Positions 1-7,268 of a DNA stretch of 64,000 bases are shown here, in pieces. How positions within the stretch are numbered: the stretch's first letter is position 1; every line of letters begins with the position of its first letter. Made by a program: the position numbers and the translations under genes. The notes under the pieces are model-generated. The model did not search any database. It was not told the origin of the DNA and saw only the letters and a program-made list of their open reading frames with translations. The DNA comes from Arenimonas composti TR7-09 = DSM 18010 (GTDB lineage Bacteria > Pseudomonadota > Gammaproteobacteria > Xanthomonadales > Xanthomonadaceae): the NCBI RefSeq assembly GCF_000426365.1, contig NZ_AUFF01000009.1, positions 1 to 64,000 on the forward strand, read 5' to 3'.

Positions 1-216
1 TACGAGCCGCGCAGCGAGCCGCGTCCGGCACCGACGCCGCGTTACGAGCCGCGCAGCGAGCCGCGTCCGGCACCGACACCGGCGCCGACACCACGCTACG
101 AACCGCGCTCCACGCCGACGCCGGCGCCGGCACCGACGCCGCGTTACGAGCCGCCGCGGCGTGAATCGGGAGGTGAAACGAGACGTGGGTCACAGAATCG
201 GGAACGCGAGGACTGA
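1..216 (+). CDS. C-terminal part of a YEPR/PAPTP-repeat low-complexity protein (partial)
   Basis: The reading frame is open from base 1 and ends at TGA 214-216, so only the last 71 residues are present and the start lies outside the window. It is built from imperfect repeats of the type YEPRSEPRPAPTPR, about 14 residues each, alternating with PTPAPAPTP stretches. It ends in a charged RESGGETRRGSQ-type tail. No domain or catalytic motif is visible. Proline-, arginine- and tyrosine-rich tails like this occur on secreted or envelope proteins and often act as spacers, but that is inference. The frame is supported by the repeat periodicity and by the absence of an alternative repeated frame. Function unknown. 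Confidence 0.6.
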   Translation, partial: YEPRSEPRPAPTPRYEPRSEPRPAPTPAPTPRYEPRSTPTPAPAPTPRYEPPRRESGGETRRGSQNRERED

Positions 217-342
217 GCGGCTCGCGATGGCCTCGTTTCGTATTGCGAAGCGTATCCGTGCGGCGCATTCTTGGGCCGCCAACTGACCTTATGCGTCGCT
301 AAGTGACGCTGGCGCGCCGCCCCCCTTTGGCGCGCACCCTGT

Positions 343-408
343 TCGGCGCCCGGCATCAGGTCCCCTGGATTCCCCCTGTTCCAAGACCCGCCGGGCGCCG
401 ACTTTTTT
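343..408 (+). terminator. Plus-strand intrinsic terminator with a long loop
   Basis: A perfect 12-bp stem pairs 343-354 with 390-401. The 35-nt loop contains its own small CAGG/CCTG hairpin. Six T residues follow at 403-408. It would end transcription coming from the repeat-protein gene at 1-216, leaving an untranslated tail of about 130 nt. Confidence 0.65.
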
Positions 409-520
409 CGAGTCGCGGCACCGCCGACACGCCACCGACGCACGACGCGCAACGCCCGTCGAGGCGACAGCGCTGCTTACCGTTGCGCGAGGCGACGCGG
501 GCACGCGTTCGCGGCGAGAA

Positions 521-558
521 TAAAAAAGGGCCGGCAATTCCCCCCGGAATTGCCGGCC
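521..558 (-). terminator. Minus-strand intrinsic terminator without an assigned gene
   Basis: A perfect 14-bp stem pairs 528-541 with 545-558 around a CCC loop. On the minus strand it is followed by a run of six T (plus-strand A-run 522-527). There is no T-run on the plus side, so its direction is minus. The next annotated gene to the right, mnmG, is on the plus strand. Confidence 0.75.
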
Positions 559-700
559 CCAGGCGACCCTGCCACGCGCCTGACCAGCCCCTGTTCAGTC
601 TGGTCGACGCCCCCCGGCGTTGGCCGTGGCAGGTGCCCTCTTGGGAATGCAGGAAGCGTGCCAAGCTCTGCACGTCGTCTTCACGCCGATCCGCGCAGGC
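521..700 (-). ncRNA. Candidate structured small RNA ending at the minus-strand terminator
   Basis: Just upstream (on the minus strand) of the terminator lies a branched fold. The outer stem pairs 568-576 with 625-633 (9 bp, perfect). It encloses two hairpins, 582-587/600-605 and 607-611/616-620. This three-way junction next to an orphan terminator suggests a transcript reading leftward from somewhere near 640-715. The 5' end is not defined. I compared it by eye with 6S RNA, RNase P RNA, 4.5S RNA and tmRNA hallmarks and did not recognise any. It could instead be an antisense or leader element of mnmG. Confidence 0.3.
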
Positions 701-742
701 GACGCAGTCACCGATAATCACCCCGGTTCCAGGGATCGAGTC

Positions 743-2632
743 ATGCAGGAATACGACGTCATCGTCATCGGCGGGGGGCATGCCGGTACCGAGGCTGCGC
801 TCGCCGCGGCGCGTGCCGGCGCGCGCACGCTGCTGCTGACGCACAGCATCGAGACGATCGGGCAGATGAGCTGCAACCCGGCGATCGGTGGCATCGGCAA
901 GGGCCACCTGGTGCGCGAGATCGACGCCCTCGGCGGGGCGATGGGGCGCGCCGCCGACCGCGCCGGCATCCAGTGGCGCACGCTCAATGCCAGCAAGGGG
1001 CCGGCGGTGCGCGCGACCCGCGCCCAGTGCGACCGCGTGCTCTACAAGGCCGCGATCCGCCGGATCGTCGAGAACCAGCCGAAGCTGCAGCTGTTCCAGC
1101 AGGCGGTCGACGACCTGCTGATCGAGGGTGACCGCGTCGCCGGCGTGGTGACGCAGAGCGGGCTGAGCTTCCGCGCGCCGGCGGTGGTGCTGACCGCCGG
1201 CACCTTCCTCGCCGGCCGTATCCACGTCGGCCTGACGAACTACGCCGGCGGCCGTGCCGGCGACCCGCCGGCGACGACGCTGGCGCAGCGCCTGCGCGAC
1301 CGCGCCGGCGACGGCCTGTTCGCGGTCGACCGCCTGAAAACCGGCACGCCGCCACGCATCGACGGCCGCACGATCGACTACACCGGCCTCGCCGAACAGC
1401 CCGGCGACACGCCGATGCCGGTGTTCTCCTTCCTCGGCAGCACCGCCGAACATCCGCGCCAGATCTCGTGCTGGATCACCCATACCAGCGAGCGCACGCA
1501 TGAGATCATCCGCGGCGCGCTCGACCGCTCGCCGATGTATTCCGGCGTGATCGAAGGCGTCGGCCCGCGCTACTGCCCGTCGATCGAGGACAAGGTCGTG
1601 CGCTTCGCCGAGAAGGCCTCGCACCAGATCTTCATCGAGCCGGAAGGACTCGACACCCACGAGATCTATCCGAACGGCATCTCGACCTCGCTGCCCTTCG
1701 ACGTGCAGCTGGAGCTCGTGCGCTCGATCCGCGGCTTCGAGCACGCGCACATCACCCGCCCGGGTTACGCGATCGAATACGACTATTTCGATCCGCGCGG
1801 GCTGAAGGCCTCGCTGGAGACCAAGTCGGTCGCCGGCCTGTTCTTCGCCGGCCAGATCAACGGCACCACCGGCTACGAGGAAGCGGCGGCGCAGGGCCTG
1901 CTCGCCGGCCTGAATGCCGCGCGCTTCGTGCAGCAGCGCGAGGCCTGGTGCCCGCGCCGCGACGAGGCCTATCTCGGCGTGCTGGTCGACGACCTCGTCA
2001 CCCACGGCACCACCGAGCCCTATCGCATGTTCACCAGCCGCGCCGAATACCGGCTGCAGCTGCGCGAGGACAATGCCGATGCGCGCCTGACCCCGGTCGG
2101 GCGCGAGCTCGGTGTCGTCGACGACGCACGCTGGGCGGCGTTCGCGCGCAAGTGCGACGCGGTCGAGGCCGAGCGCGCGCGCCTGCAGGCGATCTGGATC
2201 AGTCCCGGTTCGCCGGCCGCGCGCGACCTCGAGGCCGCGACCGGCGTGACGCTGAGCCGCGAAGCGACCGCGCTCGACCTGATGAAGCGGCCGGAGCTGG
2301 ACTACGCCACGATCACCGCGCTGCCCGCGCTGCAGCCGGCGGTGGCCGATGCCGCGGTCGCCGAGCAGGTCGAGATCGGCGTGAAGTATTCCGGCTACGT
2401 CGAGCGCCAGCGCGAGGAGATCGAGCGCCAGCGCCGGCACGAGGCGACGCGCATTCCGGCCGATTTCGAATACGCCGGCGTGCCCGGCCTGTCCGCCGAG
2501 CTGCAGGACAAGCTCGCGCGCGTGCGTCCGGAAACGATCGGCCAGGCGCAGCGCATTCCCGGCATGACGCCGGCAGCGATCTCGCTGCTGCTGGTGCGGC
2601 TGGCGAAGCAGCGCGGCCGCCAGGTCGCCTGA
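743..2632 (+). CDS. mnmG: tRNA uridine-5-carboxymethylaminomethyl modification enzyme MnmG (GidA)
   Basis: With MnmE, MnmG installs the carboxymethylaminomethyl group on the wobble uridine (U34) of several tRNAs, using FAD and methylene-tetrahydrofolate in the cytoplasm. The 629-residue product has the usual length. It opens with the dinucleotide-binding motif [14 protein letters not shown] at residues 6-19, followed by the signature [24 protein letters not shown]. The Cys of the SCNPA motif and the C-terminal GidA-associated helical domain (about 490-629) are present. I chose ATG 743 because the family motif starts six residues later and an AGGGA sits seven bases upstream. The frame is open further upstream to 620 but that part has no homologous look. 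The DUF2062 gene follows after four bases. Confidence 0.97.
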   Translation: MQEYDVIVIGGGHAGTEAALAAARAGARTLLLTHSIETIGQMSCNPAIGGIGKGHLVREIDALGGAMGRAADRAGIQWRTLNASKGPAVRATRAQCDRVLYKAAIRRIVENQPKLQLFQQAVDDLLIEGDRVAGVVTQSGLSFRAPAVVLTAGTFLAGRIHVGLTNYAGGRAGDPPATTLAQRLRDRAGDGLFAVDRLKTGTPPRIDGRTIDYTGLAEQPGDTPMPVFSFLGSTAEHPRQISCWITHTSERTHEIIRGALDRSPMYSGVIEGVGPRYCPSIEDKVVRFAEKASHQIFIEPEGLDTHEIYPNGISTSLPFDVQLELVRSIRGFEHAHITRPGYAIEYDYFDPRGLKASLETKSVAGLFFAGQINGTTGYEEAAAQGLLAGLNAARFVQQREAWCPRRDEAYLGVLVDDLVTHGTTEPYRMFTSRAEYRLQLREDNADARLTPVGRELGVVDDARWAAFARKCDAVEAERARLQAIWISPGSPAARDLEAATGVTLSREATALDLMKRPELDYATITALPALQPAVADAAVAEQVEIGVKYSGYVERQREEIERQRRHEATRIPADFEYAGVPGLSAELQDKLARVRPETIGQAQRIPGMTPAAISLLLVRLAKQRGRQVA

Positions 2633-2636
2633 ACCG

Positions 2637-3203
2637 GTGACGCCCCACCGTCCCTGGCAGGCGCGGCGGCTGGCGCGCCGGCGCCGCCTGCGCCGCTGGC
2701 TGCGCAGGCTGCCGCGGCGGGCCACGGTCGGCCGCTACCCGGTGATCCGCCGCTTCGCCGACGCCGCCCGCGCGCGGCCCTGGCTGTGGTCGTTCCGGCA
2801 CCGCGAGGTGATGGTGTCGATCTACGCCGGTTCGGTGCTGGCGCTGCTACCGACCTATGGCTTCCAACTGCTGCTCGGCTTCGCGCTCGCGGTGTGGCTG
2901 CGCGGCAATCTCACGGTGATGACGGCGCTGCAGATGGTCGTCAACCCGCTGACGATCGCGCCGATCTACGCCGGGACCTGGGCGCTCGGTTCCTGGCTCG
3001 CCGGCGCCGCCGGCGTCGACCTCGGCGACGGCGGCGATCCGCGCACGCATGCCGCGGCGCTGGTGATCGGTGGCATCGTGGCGGGGCTGGGGTTTGCGCT
3101 CGTGCTCGATGTGCTCTGGCGGATTGGTGCGTGGGAGGCGGCGGTGTTTCGGGAGCGGGTGCGGGCGGAGGCGGGGGGAGCGTTTGAATCTGAAGGCAAG
3201 TAG
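2637..3203 (+). CDS. DUF2062 family membrane protein
   Basis: 188 residues starting at GTG 2637, four bases after the mnmG stop, so probably co-transcribed. After a very basic N-terminus (about 12 Arg in the first 35 residues) comes the DUF2062 core: a segment near 58-92 with LLPTYGFQLLLGFALAVWLRGN, then the MVVNPLTIAPIY motif, and a second membrane segment near 140-165. DUF2062 proteins are small inner-membrane proteins of unknown function common in proteobacteria. The stop codon TAG (3201-3203) lies inside the left arm of an inverted repeat (3191-3357), so the last residues may have been reshaped by repeat insertion. Confidence 0.8.
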   Translation: MTPHRPWQARRLARRRRLRRWLRRLPRRATVGRYPVIRRFADAARARPWLWSFRHREVMVSIYAGSVLALLPTYGFQLLLGFALAVWLRGNLTVMTALQMVVNPLTIAPIYAGTWALGSWLAGAAGVDLGDGGDPRTHAAALVIGGIVAGLGFALVLDVLWRIGAWEAAVFRERVRAEAGGAFESEGK

Positions 3204-3357
3204 TGGATAACAAACAGCAAGTAGCAGGCGGGCGGCGCGGCCGCGCCGGGGGGGGGAGAATGAAAGAAAGAAATTCGATGACGTGGCAGGCGCCCGCGAC
3301 CCGTTCGCCGCGCACCCGCTCACTACTTCTTATTTGTTATCCCTTACTTTTCCTTCT
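3191..3357. repeat. Inverted pair of AAGTAG/GGATAACAAA-type repeats
   Basis: The left arm (about 3191-3227) and the reverse complement of the right arm (about 3319-3357) share GGATAACAAA flanked by AAGTAG blocks, roughly 28 of 36 positions by eye. The left arm holds the stop codon of the DUF2062 gene. The right arm lies inside the next gene and encodes part of its signal peptide. A related string occurs at 48756-48790. Confidence 0.7.
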
Positions 3358-4561
3358 CAACAGCCCCGAAGCCGCCGCCGCCGAGCCCGCCCCCTGGCCA
3401 CTCCCCGCCCCGGCCACCGCCTCCGCCCCCAACCTCACGCTCACCTCCGACAACGGCCTGCTGCTGAGCTGGCTCGAGCCGTTCGGCAACGGCCACCGGC
3501 TGCGCTACGCGATCCATCGCGGCGACGACGCCGGTGCCGGCTGGAGCGACGTCGCCACCGCGGCGGCGGGCGAGGACTGGTTCGTGAACTGGGCCGACGT
3601 GCCGTCGATGCTCGCCACCGACGACGGCGCGCTCTGGGCGCACGTGCTGGTGCGCAACGGCAGCGCCACCTACGCCTACGACACCCGCCTGTTCCGCAGC
3701 GACGACGGCGTCGCGTGGCAGGCGCTGGGGCCGGTGCACGACGACGGCACCGCGACCGAACACGGCTTCGCGACGCTGTGGCCGCGCCCCGGTGGCGGCC
3801 TCGGCATCGCCTGGCTCGACGGCCGCGAAACCCGCGCGGGTAGCGGCCACGACGGCGCCGACGCGCATGCCGGCCACGGCGAAGGCGGCGGCCTCGAACG
3901 CGCGATGACGCTGCGCGCCGCCAGCTATCGCGGCGCCGCGAAGCTCGGCGACGTACGCCTGGACGCCGCCACCTGCGACTGCTGCCAGACCGACAGCGCG
4001 GTCGACGGCGATACCGTCTGGCTCGCGTGGCGCGATCGTGCCGAAGGCGAGGTGCGCGACATCCTCGTGATCCGCAACGACGACGGCCGCTGGGACGCGC
4101 CGGTCGTGGTGCACGCCGACGGCTGGGTGACCCCGGGCTGCCCGGTGAACGGGCCGGCGGTGACCGCCCGCGACGGCACTGCCTGGGTCGGCTGGTACAC
4201 CGAAGCCGGCGGCGAGCCCGAGCTGCGCGTCGCCCGCAGCGCCGACGGCGAAACCTTCGCGCCGCCGCGCACGGTGACCGCCGGCGCGCATGTGCTCGGC
4301 CGCGTCGACATCGCCGCGGATGCCGACGGCGTCTGGTTCGCGTGGCTCGAGGAAGAGGCCGGCGCGCAGTCGCTGTGGCTCGCGCGCTTCGACCCCGCGC
4401 TCGGTAGCGAAACCTTGCGCGTGAAGGTCGCCGACATCGCCGGCCGCGGCCGCGCCACCGGTGTGCCGCGGCTGCAGGTACGCGACGGCGCGGCGTGGCT
4501 GGCTTGGACCGAGGTGGTCGACGGCAAGCCGCGCCTGCGCGGCGCCCGCGTGCGTCCCTGA
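3260..4561 (+). CDS. Exported sialidase-like beta-propeller protein with a CDCC motif
   Basis: About 433 residues with an N-terminal signal peptide whose hydrophobic core reads LLLICYPLLFLL. The mature part starts after the alanine run near AAAAE. The rest has repeated blade-like segments (WSDVATAAAG, FRSDDGVAWQALG, LWLARFDP) ending in aromatic/Asp positions, typical of BNR/sialidase-like six-bladed propellers. A CDCCQTDSAV motif near the middle is seen in a family of sialidase-like proteins of unknown substrate. I cannot identify the full catalytic set of a true sialidase, so enzymatic activity is open. The start is uncertain: ATG 3260 has a GGGAG very close to it, ATG 3278 is an alternative, and both leave the signal peptide intact. 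Confidence 0.65.
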   Translation: MKERNSMTWQAPATRSPRTRSLLLICYPLLFLLNSPEAAAAEPAPWPLPAPATASAPNLTLTSDNGLLLSWLEPFGNGHRLRYAIHRGDDAGAGWSDVATAAAGEDWFVNWADVPSMLATDDGALWAHVLVRNGSATYAYDTRLFRSDDGVAWQALGPVHDDGTATEHGFATLWPRPGGGLGIAWLDGRETRAGSGHDGADAHAGHGEGGGLERAMTLRAASYRGAAKLGDVRLDAATCDCCQTDSAVDGDTVWLAWRDRAEGEVRDILVIRNDDGRWDAPVVVHADGWVTPGCPVNGPAVTARDGTAWVGWYTEAGGEPELRVARSADGETFAPPRTVTAGAHVLGRVDIAADADGVWFAWLEEEAGAQSLWLARFDPALGSETLRVKVADIAGRGRATGVPRLQVRDGAAWLAWTEVVDGKPRLRGARVRP

Positions 4562-4597
4562 GCCGTACCCGCTAGTACGGTTTCGGGCTTTGTTTTA
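4562..4597 (+). terminator. Probable intrinsic terminator after the propeller gene
   Basis: The stem CCGTAC/GTACGG (4563-4568 with 4575-4580, extended by G-U and A-U pairs) closes a six-base loop. It is followed by an interrupted T-rich stretch to 4597. It starts directly after the stop codon of the upstream gene. Confidence 0.6.
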
Positions 4598-4637
4598 AGG
4601 TGACGCGGTTCCGCAGGGACCCAACAAGGAGTTACCG

Positions 4638-6464
4638 ATGCCCCGCTTCCACCGTCTGGCCGGCGCCGTCGCGCTCGCCCTCGCCTGTGCCGGCACTGCC
4701 CAGGCGCAGCAGTTCAGCAGCTTCGTCGTGTTCGGCGACAGCCTCAGCGATTCCGGCAACATCGCCGCGTTCCAGGGCCTGCCGCCGGGCAACAGCTTCA
4801 CGACCAATCCGGACGCGGTCGCGGCCGAACTGATCGCCGCCGCCTACGGCCTGCCGGGCGGCCCGTCGCTGGCGGGTGGTCCGAACTTCGCCTGGGGCGG
4901 TTCCTGCGTGAATCCGGTCGGCCCCTGCCTCAACCCGGTGCCGCGCATCCCGACCCAGATCGACCAGTACCTGGGCCTGACCGGCGGCCGCGCCGACCCG
5001 AACGCGCTCTACAGCATCTGGGGCGGTGCCAACGACATCTTCGCGACGCTCGCGCTGGATCCGCTGAATGCGCAGGCGAACACGCTGGCGGCGGCCTCGG
5101 CCTACGTCGGCCAGATCGCCCGCCTGCAGGCGGCCGGCGCCAACTACGTGATCGTCTACAACCTGCCGAACCTCGGCATCACCCCGCAGTTCGGTCCGAC
5201 GGCGAATGCCGCCGCGGTCACCCAGATCACCTACCTGTACAACACCGCGGTGAACACCGGCCTCGCCCAGCTCGGCGACGGCATCATCCCGATCAACACG
5301 TTCGGGCTGATCGAGGAGATCGTCGCGAACCCGTCGCTGTACGGCTTCACCAACGTCACCGGCCAGGCCTGCGGCGCCGGCTCGAGCTCGGTGGCCTGCG
5401 GCCCGGCCGGTTCCGGCCTGCCGTACACCTACGCCCCGGGCAGCGCCACCTGGCTGTTCGCCGACGGCGTGCATCCGACCGGTTACGCGCACCGCATCCT
5501 CGCCAGCGTCGTCGTCTCGACGATCGCCGCGCCGATCCAGGTCTCCTACGCCGGCGAAGCGGGCGTGCAGGCGGCCGACGACCATTCGCGTGCCGTCAGC
5601 GACGAGCTGATGGCCGACTTCGCCCTCGACCTCGAGGTCGGCAGCGTGCGTGGTTACGCCACCGCGCAGTTCGGCGAGCAGGACTTCGAAGGCCAGCCGG
5701 GCGTGAGCGCCGGCAGCGCCGACATCGTCTCGCTGACCCTCGGCGCCAACCAGCGCATCAGCGAGAACGCGTGGTGGGGCGCGGCGCTGACGATGGGCCG
5801 TCACGACAACGACATCGCCGGTGCCAACCTCGACAGCCGGCCGGTGATCGCCTCGCTGCACGGCGCCCTGCAGTTCGGCGGCGGCGGCTGGGTCAGCGGC
5901 TCGATCGGTGGTGGCAGCACCGACATCGACATCAGCCGCTTCATCGAGATGGGCGCCACCGTGCGCACCGAGCGCGGCTCGACGAGCGCCTCGCAGTGGA
6001 ATGCCGAGATCGGCCTCGGCTGGCTGTTCGGCCAGCCCGGCGGCTTCCAGCACGGTCCGTTCATCGCCGGCCGCTGGGTGAACCAGGACATCGACGGCTA
6101 CGCCGAGGAAGCGGCGACCTCGACCTCGCTGAACTACGCCGAGTTCAGCCGTGACTCGATGGTCACCTCGTTCGGCTACCAGCTGTTCGGTGGCGGCAAC
6201 AGCACGGTGCGCCCGTACCTGCGCGTCGCCCACAACGAGGAATCGGAAGACGGCCAGATCTGGGTCAACGCCGGTTCGAACTCGATGAACGGTCGTTTCA
6301 CGATGCCCGGCTTCACCCCGACCCAGGACTGGATCAGCGCCGACCTCGGCCTGAACTGGGCCTTCGGCGAGTCGTCGTCCTTCTTCGCGTCCTACAGCGG
6401 CATCTTCAGCAACGACGATCAGGACCGCTCCAGCATCAGCATCGGTCTGCGCACCACGTTCTGA
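4638..6464 (+). CDS. GDSL esterase autotransporter (EstA-like)
   Basis: 608 residues, secreted through the outer membrane by a type Va mechanism, with a cell-surface lipase/esterase passenger. A signal peptide ends in AQA (cleavage near residue 23). Block I of the GDSL hydrolases is FGDSLSDSGN with Ser35 as nucleophile. Block III has Asn132 in GGANDIF, and block V has Asp276 and His279 in FADGVHPTGYAH, so the full catalytic set is present. Residues from about 340 to 608 form the autotransporter barrel, which ends in the outer-membrane signature phenylalanine (GLRTTF). An AAGGAG Shine-Dalgarno sequence lies about eight bases before ATG 4638. A strong terminator follows, so it is a single-gene unit. 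Confidence 0.93.
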   Translation: MPRFHRLAGAVALALACAGTAQAQQFSSFVVFGDSLSDSGNIAAFQGLPPGNSFTTNPDAVAAELIAAAYGLPGGPSLAGGPNFAWGGSCVNPVGPCLNPVPRIPTQIDQYLGLTGGRADPNALYSIWGGANDIFATLALDPLNAQANTLAAASAYVGQIARLQAAGANYVIVYNLPNLGITPQFGPTANAAAVTQITYLYNTAVNTGLAQLGDGIIPINTFGLIEEIVANPSLYGFTNVTGQACGAGSSSVACGPAGSGLPYTYAPGSATWLFADGVHPTGYAHRILASVVVSTIAAPIQVSYAGEAGVQAADDHSRAVSDELMADFALDLEVGSVRGYATAQFGEQDFEGQPGVSAGSADIVSLTLGANQRISENAWWGAALTMGRHDNDIAGANLDSRPVIASLHGALQFGGGGWVSGSIGGGSTDIDISRFIEMGATVRTERGSTSASQWNAEIGLGWLFGQPGGFQHGPFIAGRWVNQDIDGYAEEAATSTSLNYAEFSRDSMVTSFGYQLFGGGNSTVRPYLRVAHNEESEDGQIWVNAGSNSMNGRFTMPGFTPTQDWISADLGLNWAFGESSSFFASYSGIFSNDDQDRSSISIGLRTTF

Positions 6465-6489
6465 CCGCTGCGGGTTCGTGTCTCATCGG

Positions 6490-6519
6490 AAAGGCCGCCT
6501 CCGGGCGGCCTTTCTCTTT
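6490..6519 (+). terminator. Strong intrinsic terminator of the esterase gene
   Basis: The stem AAAGGCCGCC/GGCGGCCTTT (6490-6499 with 6504-6513) has a TCCG loop and is followed by TTTCTCTTT. The 3' half of the terminator also forms the left edge of a much larger palindrome (6504-6835). Confidence 0.92.
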
Positions 6520-6835
6520 GCCCTTCGCGTGTGGTGCGTCCCGCGCGTGCGGCCGCTCCGGTGCATCGGCGGCGTCGCCGCGCTGCAGGGCAGCTTCCGG
6601 CGGATGCGGACGCCGGGGTGAGGGTTCTCGCGCCGGCCTCGCCGAGGACCACGAGCTCGTTTCCTCCTCGCGGCTCGGAAAGCGACTCGTGGCCCTCGAC
6701 GAGGCCGGCCCGGAATCGCGTCACCCGGCGACGGCTTCGCCGGAAGCCGCCACGCAGCGCCGCCACGCCTCGATGCCCGGCCGTGGCCGCAAGCGCGGGA
6801 GATCCGCAGGCGAAGGACAAAGCGAAACGCCGTCC
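6504..6835. repeat. Long imperfect palindrome 1 (arms about 160 bp)
   Basis: Arm 6504-6664 pairs with arm 6677-6835 around a 12-base centre. The best-matching block, 6633-6655 against 6686-6708, agrees at 21 of 23 positions. Matching continues to the outer edge (6504-6526 against 6812-6835, a GAAGG.CAAAG.GAAA block), with small gaps. The left edge includes half of the esterase terminator. Confidence 0.75.
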
Positions 6836-7017
6836 GCATGCGCCTTCGCGCGCACGCGCAGCAGCGCCCGGAACGTCGTGCAGTCTTGTGGTCGTTCGTC
6901 CGCGCGGTTCGTCATTCGCGTGTCGCGGGACGATTTGCGACATCGCGATCGCGAGCGTCGTCACGACCGAACGGCGGCTCGCTCGGCTGGTGACGTGAGT
7001 TCGGGTGTACACGTGCT

Positions 7018-7256
7018 CTTGCGTGGCCGTCTGGCTGTTTTCCGGGCGGGATGACCGCCGGGGGAAATCGGGGCGCCGCCGTGATGCATGGTCGTTGCCT
7101 TGAGCGGAGGCAGGATGCCGGAGCGCACCCGCCTGAGCTGGCCAGGGATGGCGCTCGCGACGGCGGGGCAAGGTAACGAGCATGCAGCGCGGTGGCGCGG
7201 CCTCGGATGTCGCTGCGGTCGCGCCCGCCCGGAAAACAGCCGGACGGCCACGCAAG
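7018..7256. repeat. Long imperfect palindrome 2 (arms about 90-100 bp)
   Basis: The outer 33 bases 7018-7050 match the reverse complement of 7224-7256 at 32 of 33 positions (core GGCTGTTTTCCGGGCGGG). Weaker matching continues inward, including TGATGCATG.TCGTT.CCTTG near 7082 against its partner near 7165-7195. It ends 12 bases before the tamB stop codon, so it may affect the 3' end of the tamAB transcript. Confidence 0.8.
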
Positions 7257-7268
7257 CCGCAGCGGGGG

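Larger units (their letters stand above)
217..742. other. 526-bp gene-free region with two opposed intrinsic terminators
   Basis: I see no convincing protein gene here. The open frames that cross it have no plausible protein family. It contains several hairpins at 289-340, a plus-strand terminator at 343-408 and a minus-strand terminator at 521-558. A branched stem-loop element follows at 568-633, then a quiet stretch before mnmG. The minus-strand terminator has no annotated gene to serve, which points to a small RNA gene between it and mnmG. Confidence 0.6.
6465..7268. other. 804-bp gene-free region occupied by two large imperfect palindromes
   Basis: It lies between the esterase gene and the end of tamB. 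The open frames on both strands read arginine-, alanine- and serine-rich without any domain, and the same peptide strings appear on opposite strands, as expected for inverted repeats. Apart from the terminator at 6490-6519 it holds palindrome 1 (6504-6835), a spacer with the perfect 12-bp palindrome TCGCGATCGCGA at 6943-6954, and palindrome 2 (7018-7256). Confidence 0.75.

Noticed and set aside
568-743. 6S RNA, RNase P RNA, 4.5S RNA or tmRNA at the left end
   Set aside because: None of the conserved core sequences that I know for these RNAs could be found; left as an unnamed candidate.
356-2725. Very long open frame on the minus strand opposite mnmG (789 codons)
   Set aside because: It mirrors the high-GC codon structure of mnmG, has no recognisable domain, and crosses both the orphan terminator and the small-RNA candidate.
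6518-7054. Open frame of 178 codons between the esterase gene and tamB
   Set aside because: It runs through palindrome 1 and the same peptide strings appear on the opposite strand; no start context and no domain.
6490-7268. Insertion sequence or phage remnant
   Set aside because: No transposase, integrase or direct repeats visible; only palindromes. A non-autonomous element remains possible and is listed as a finding.
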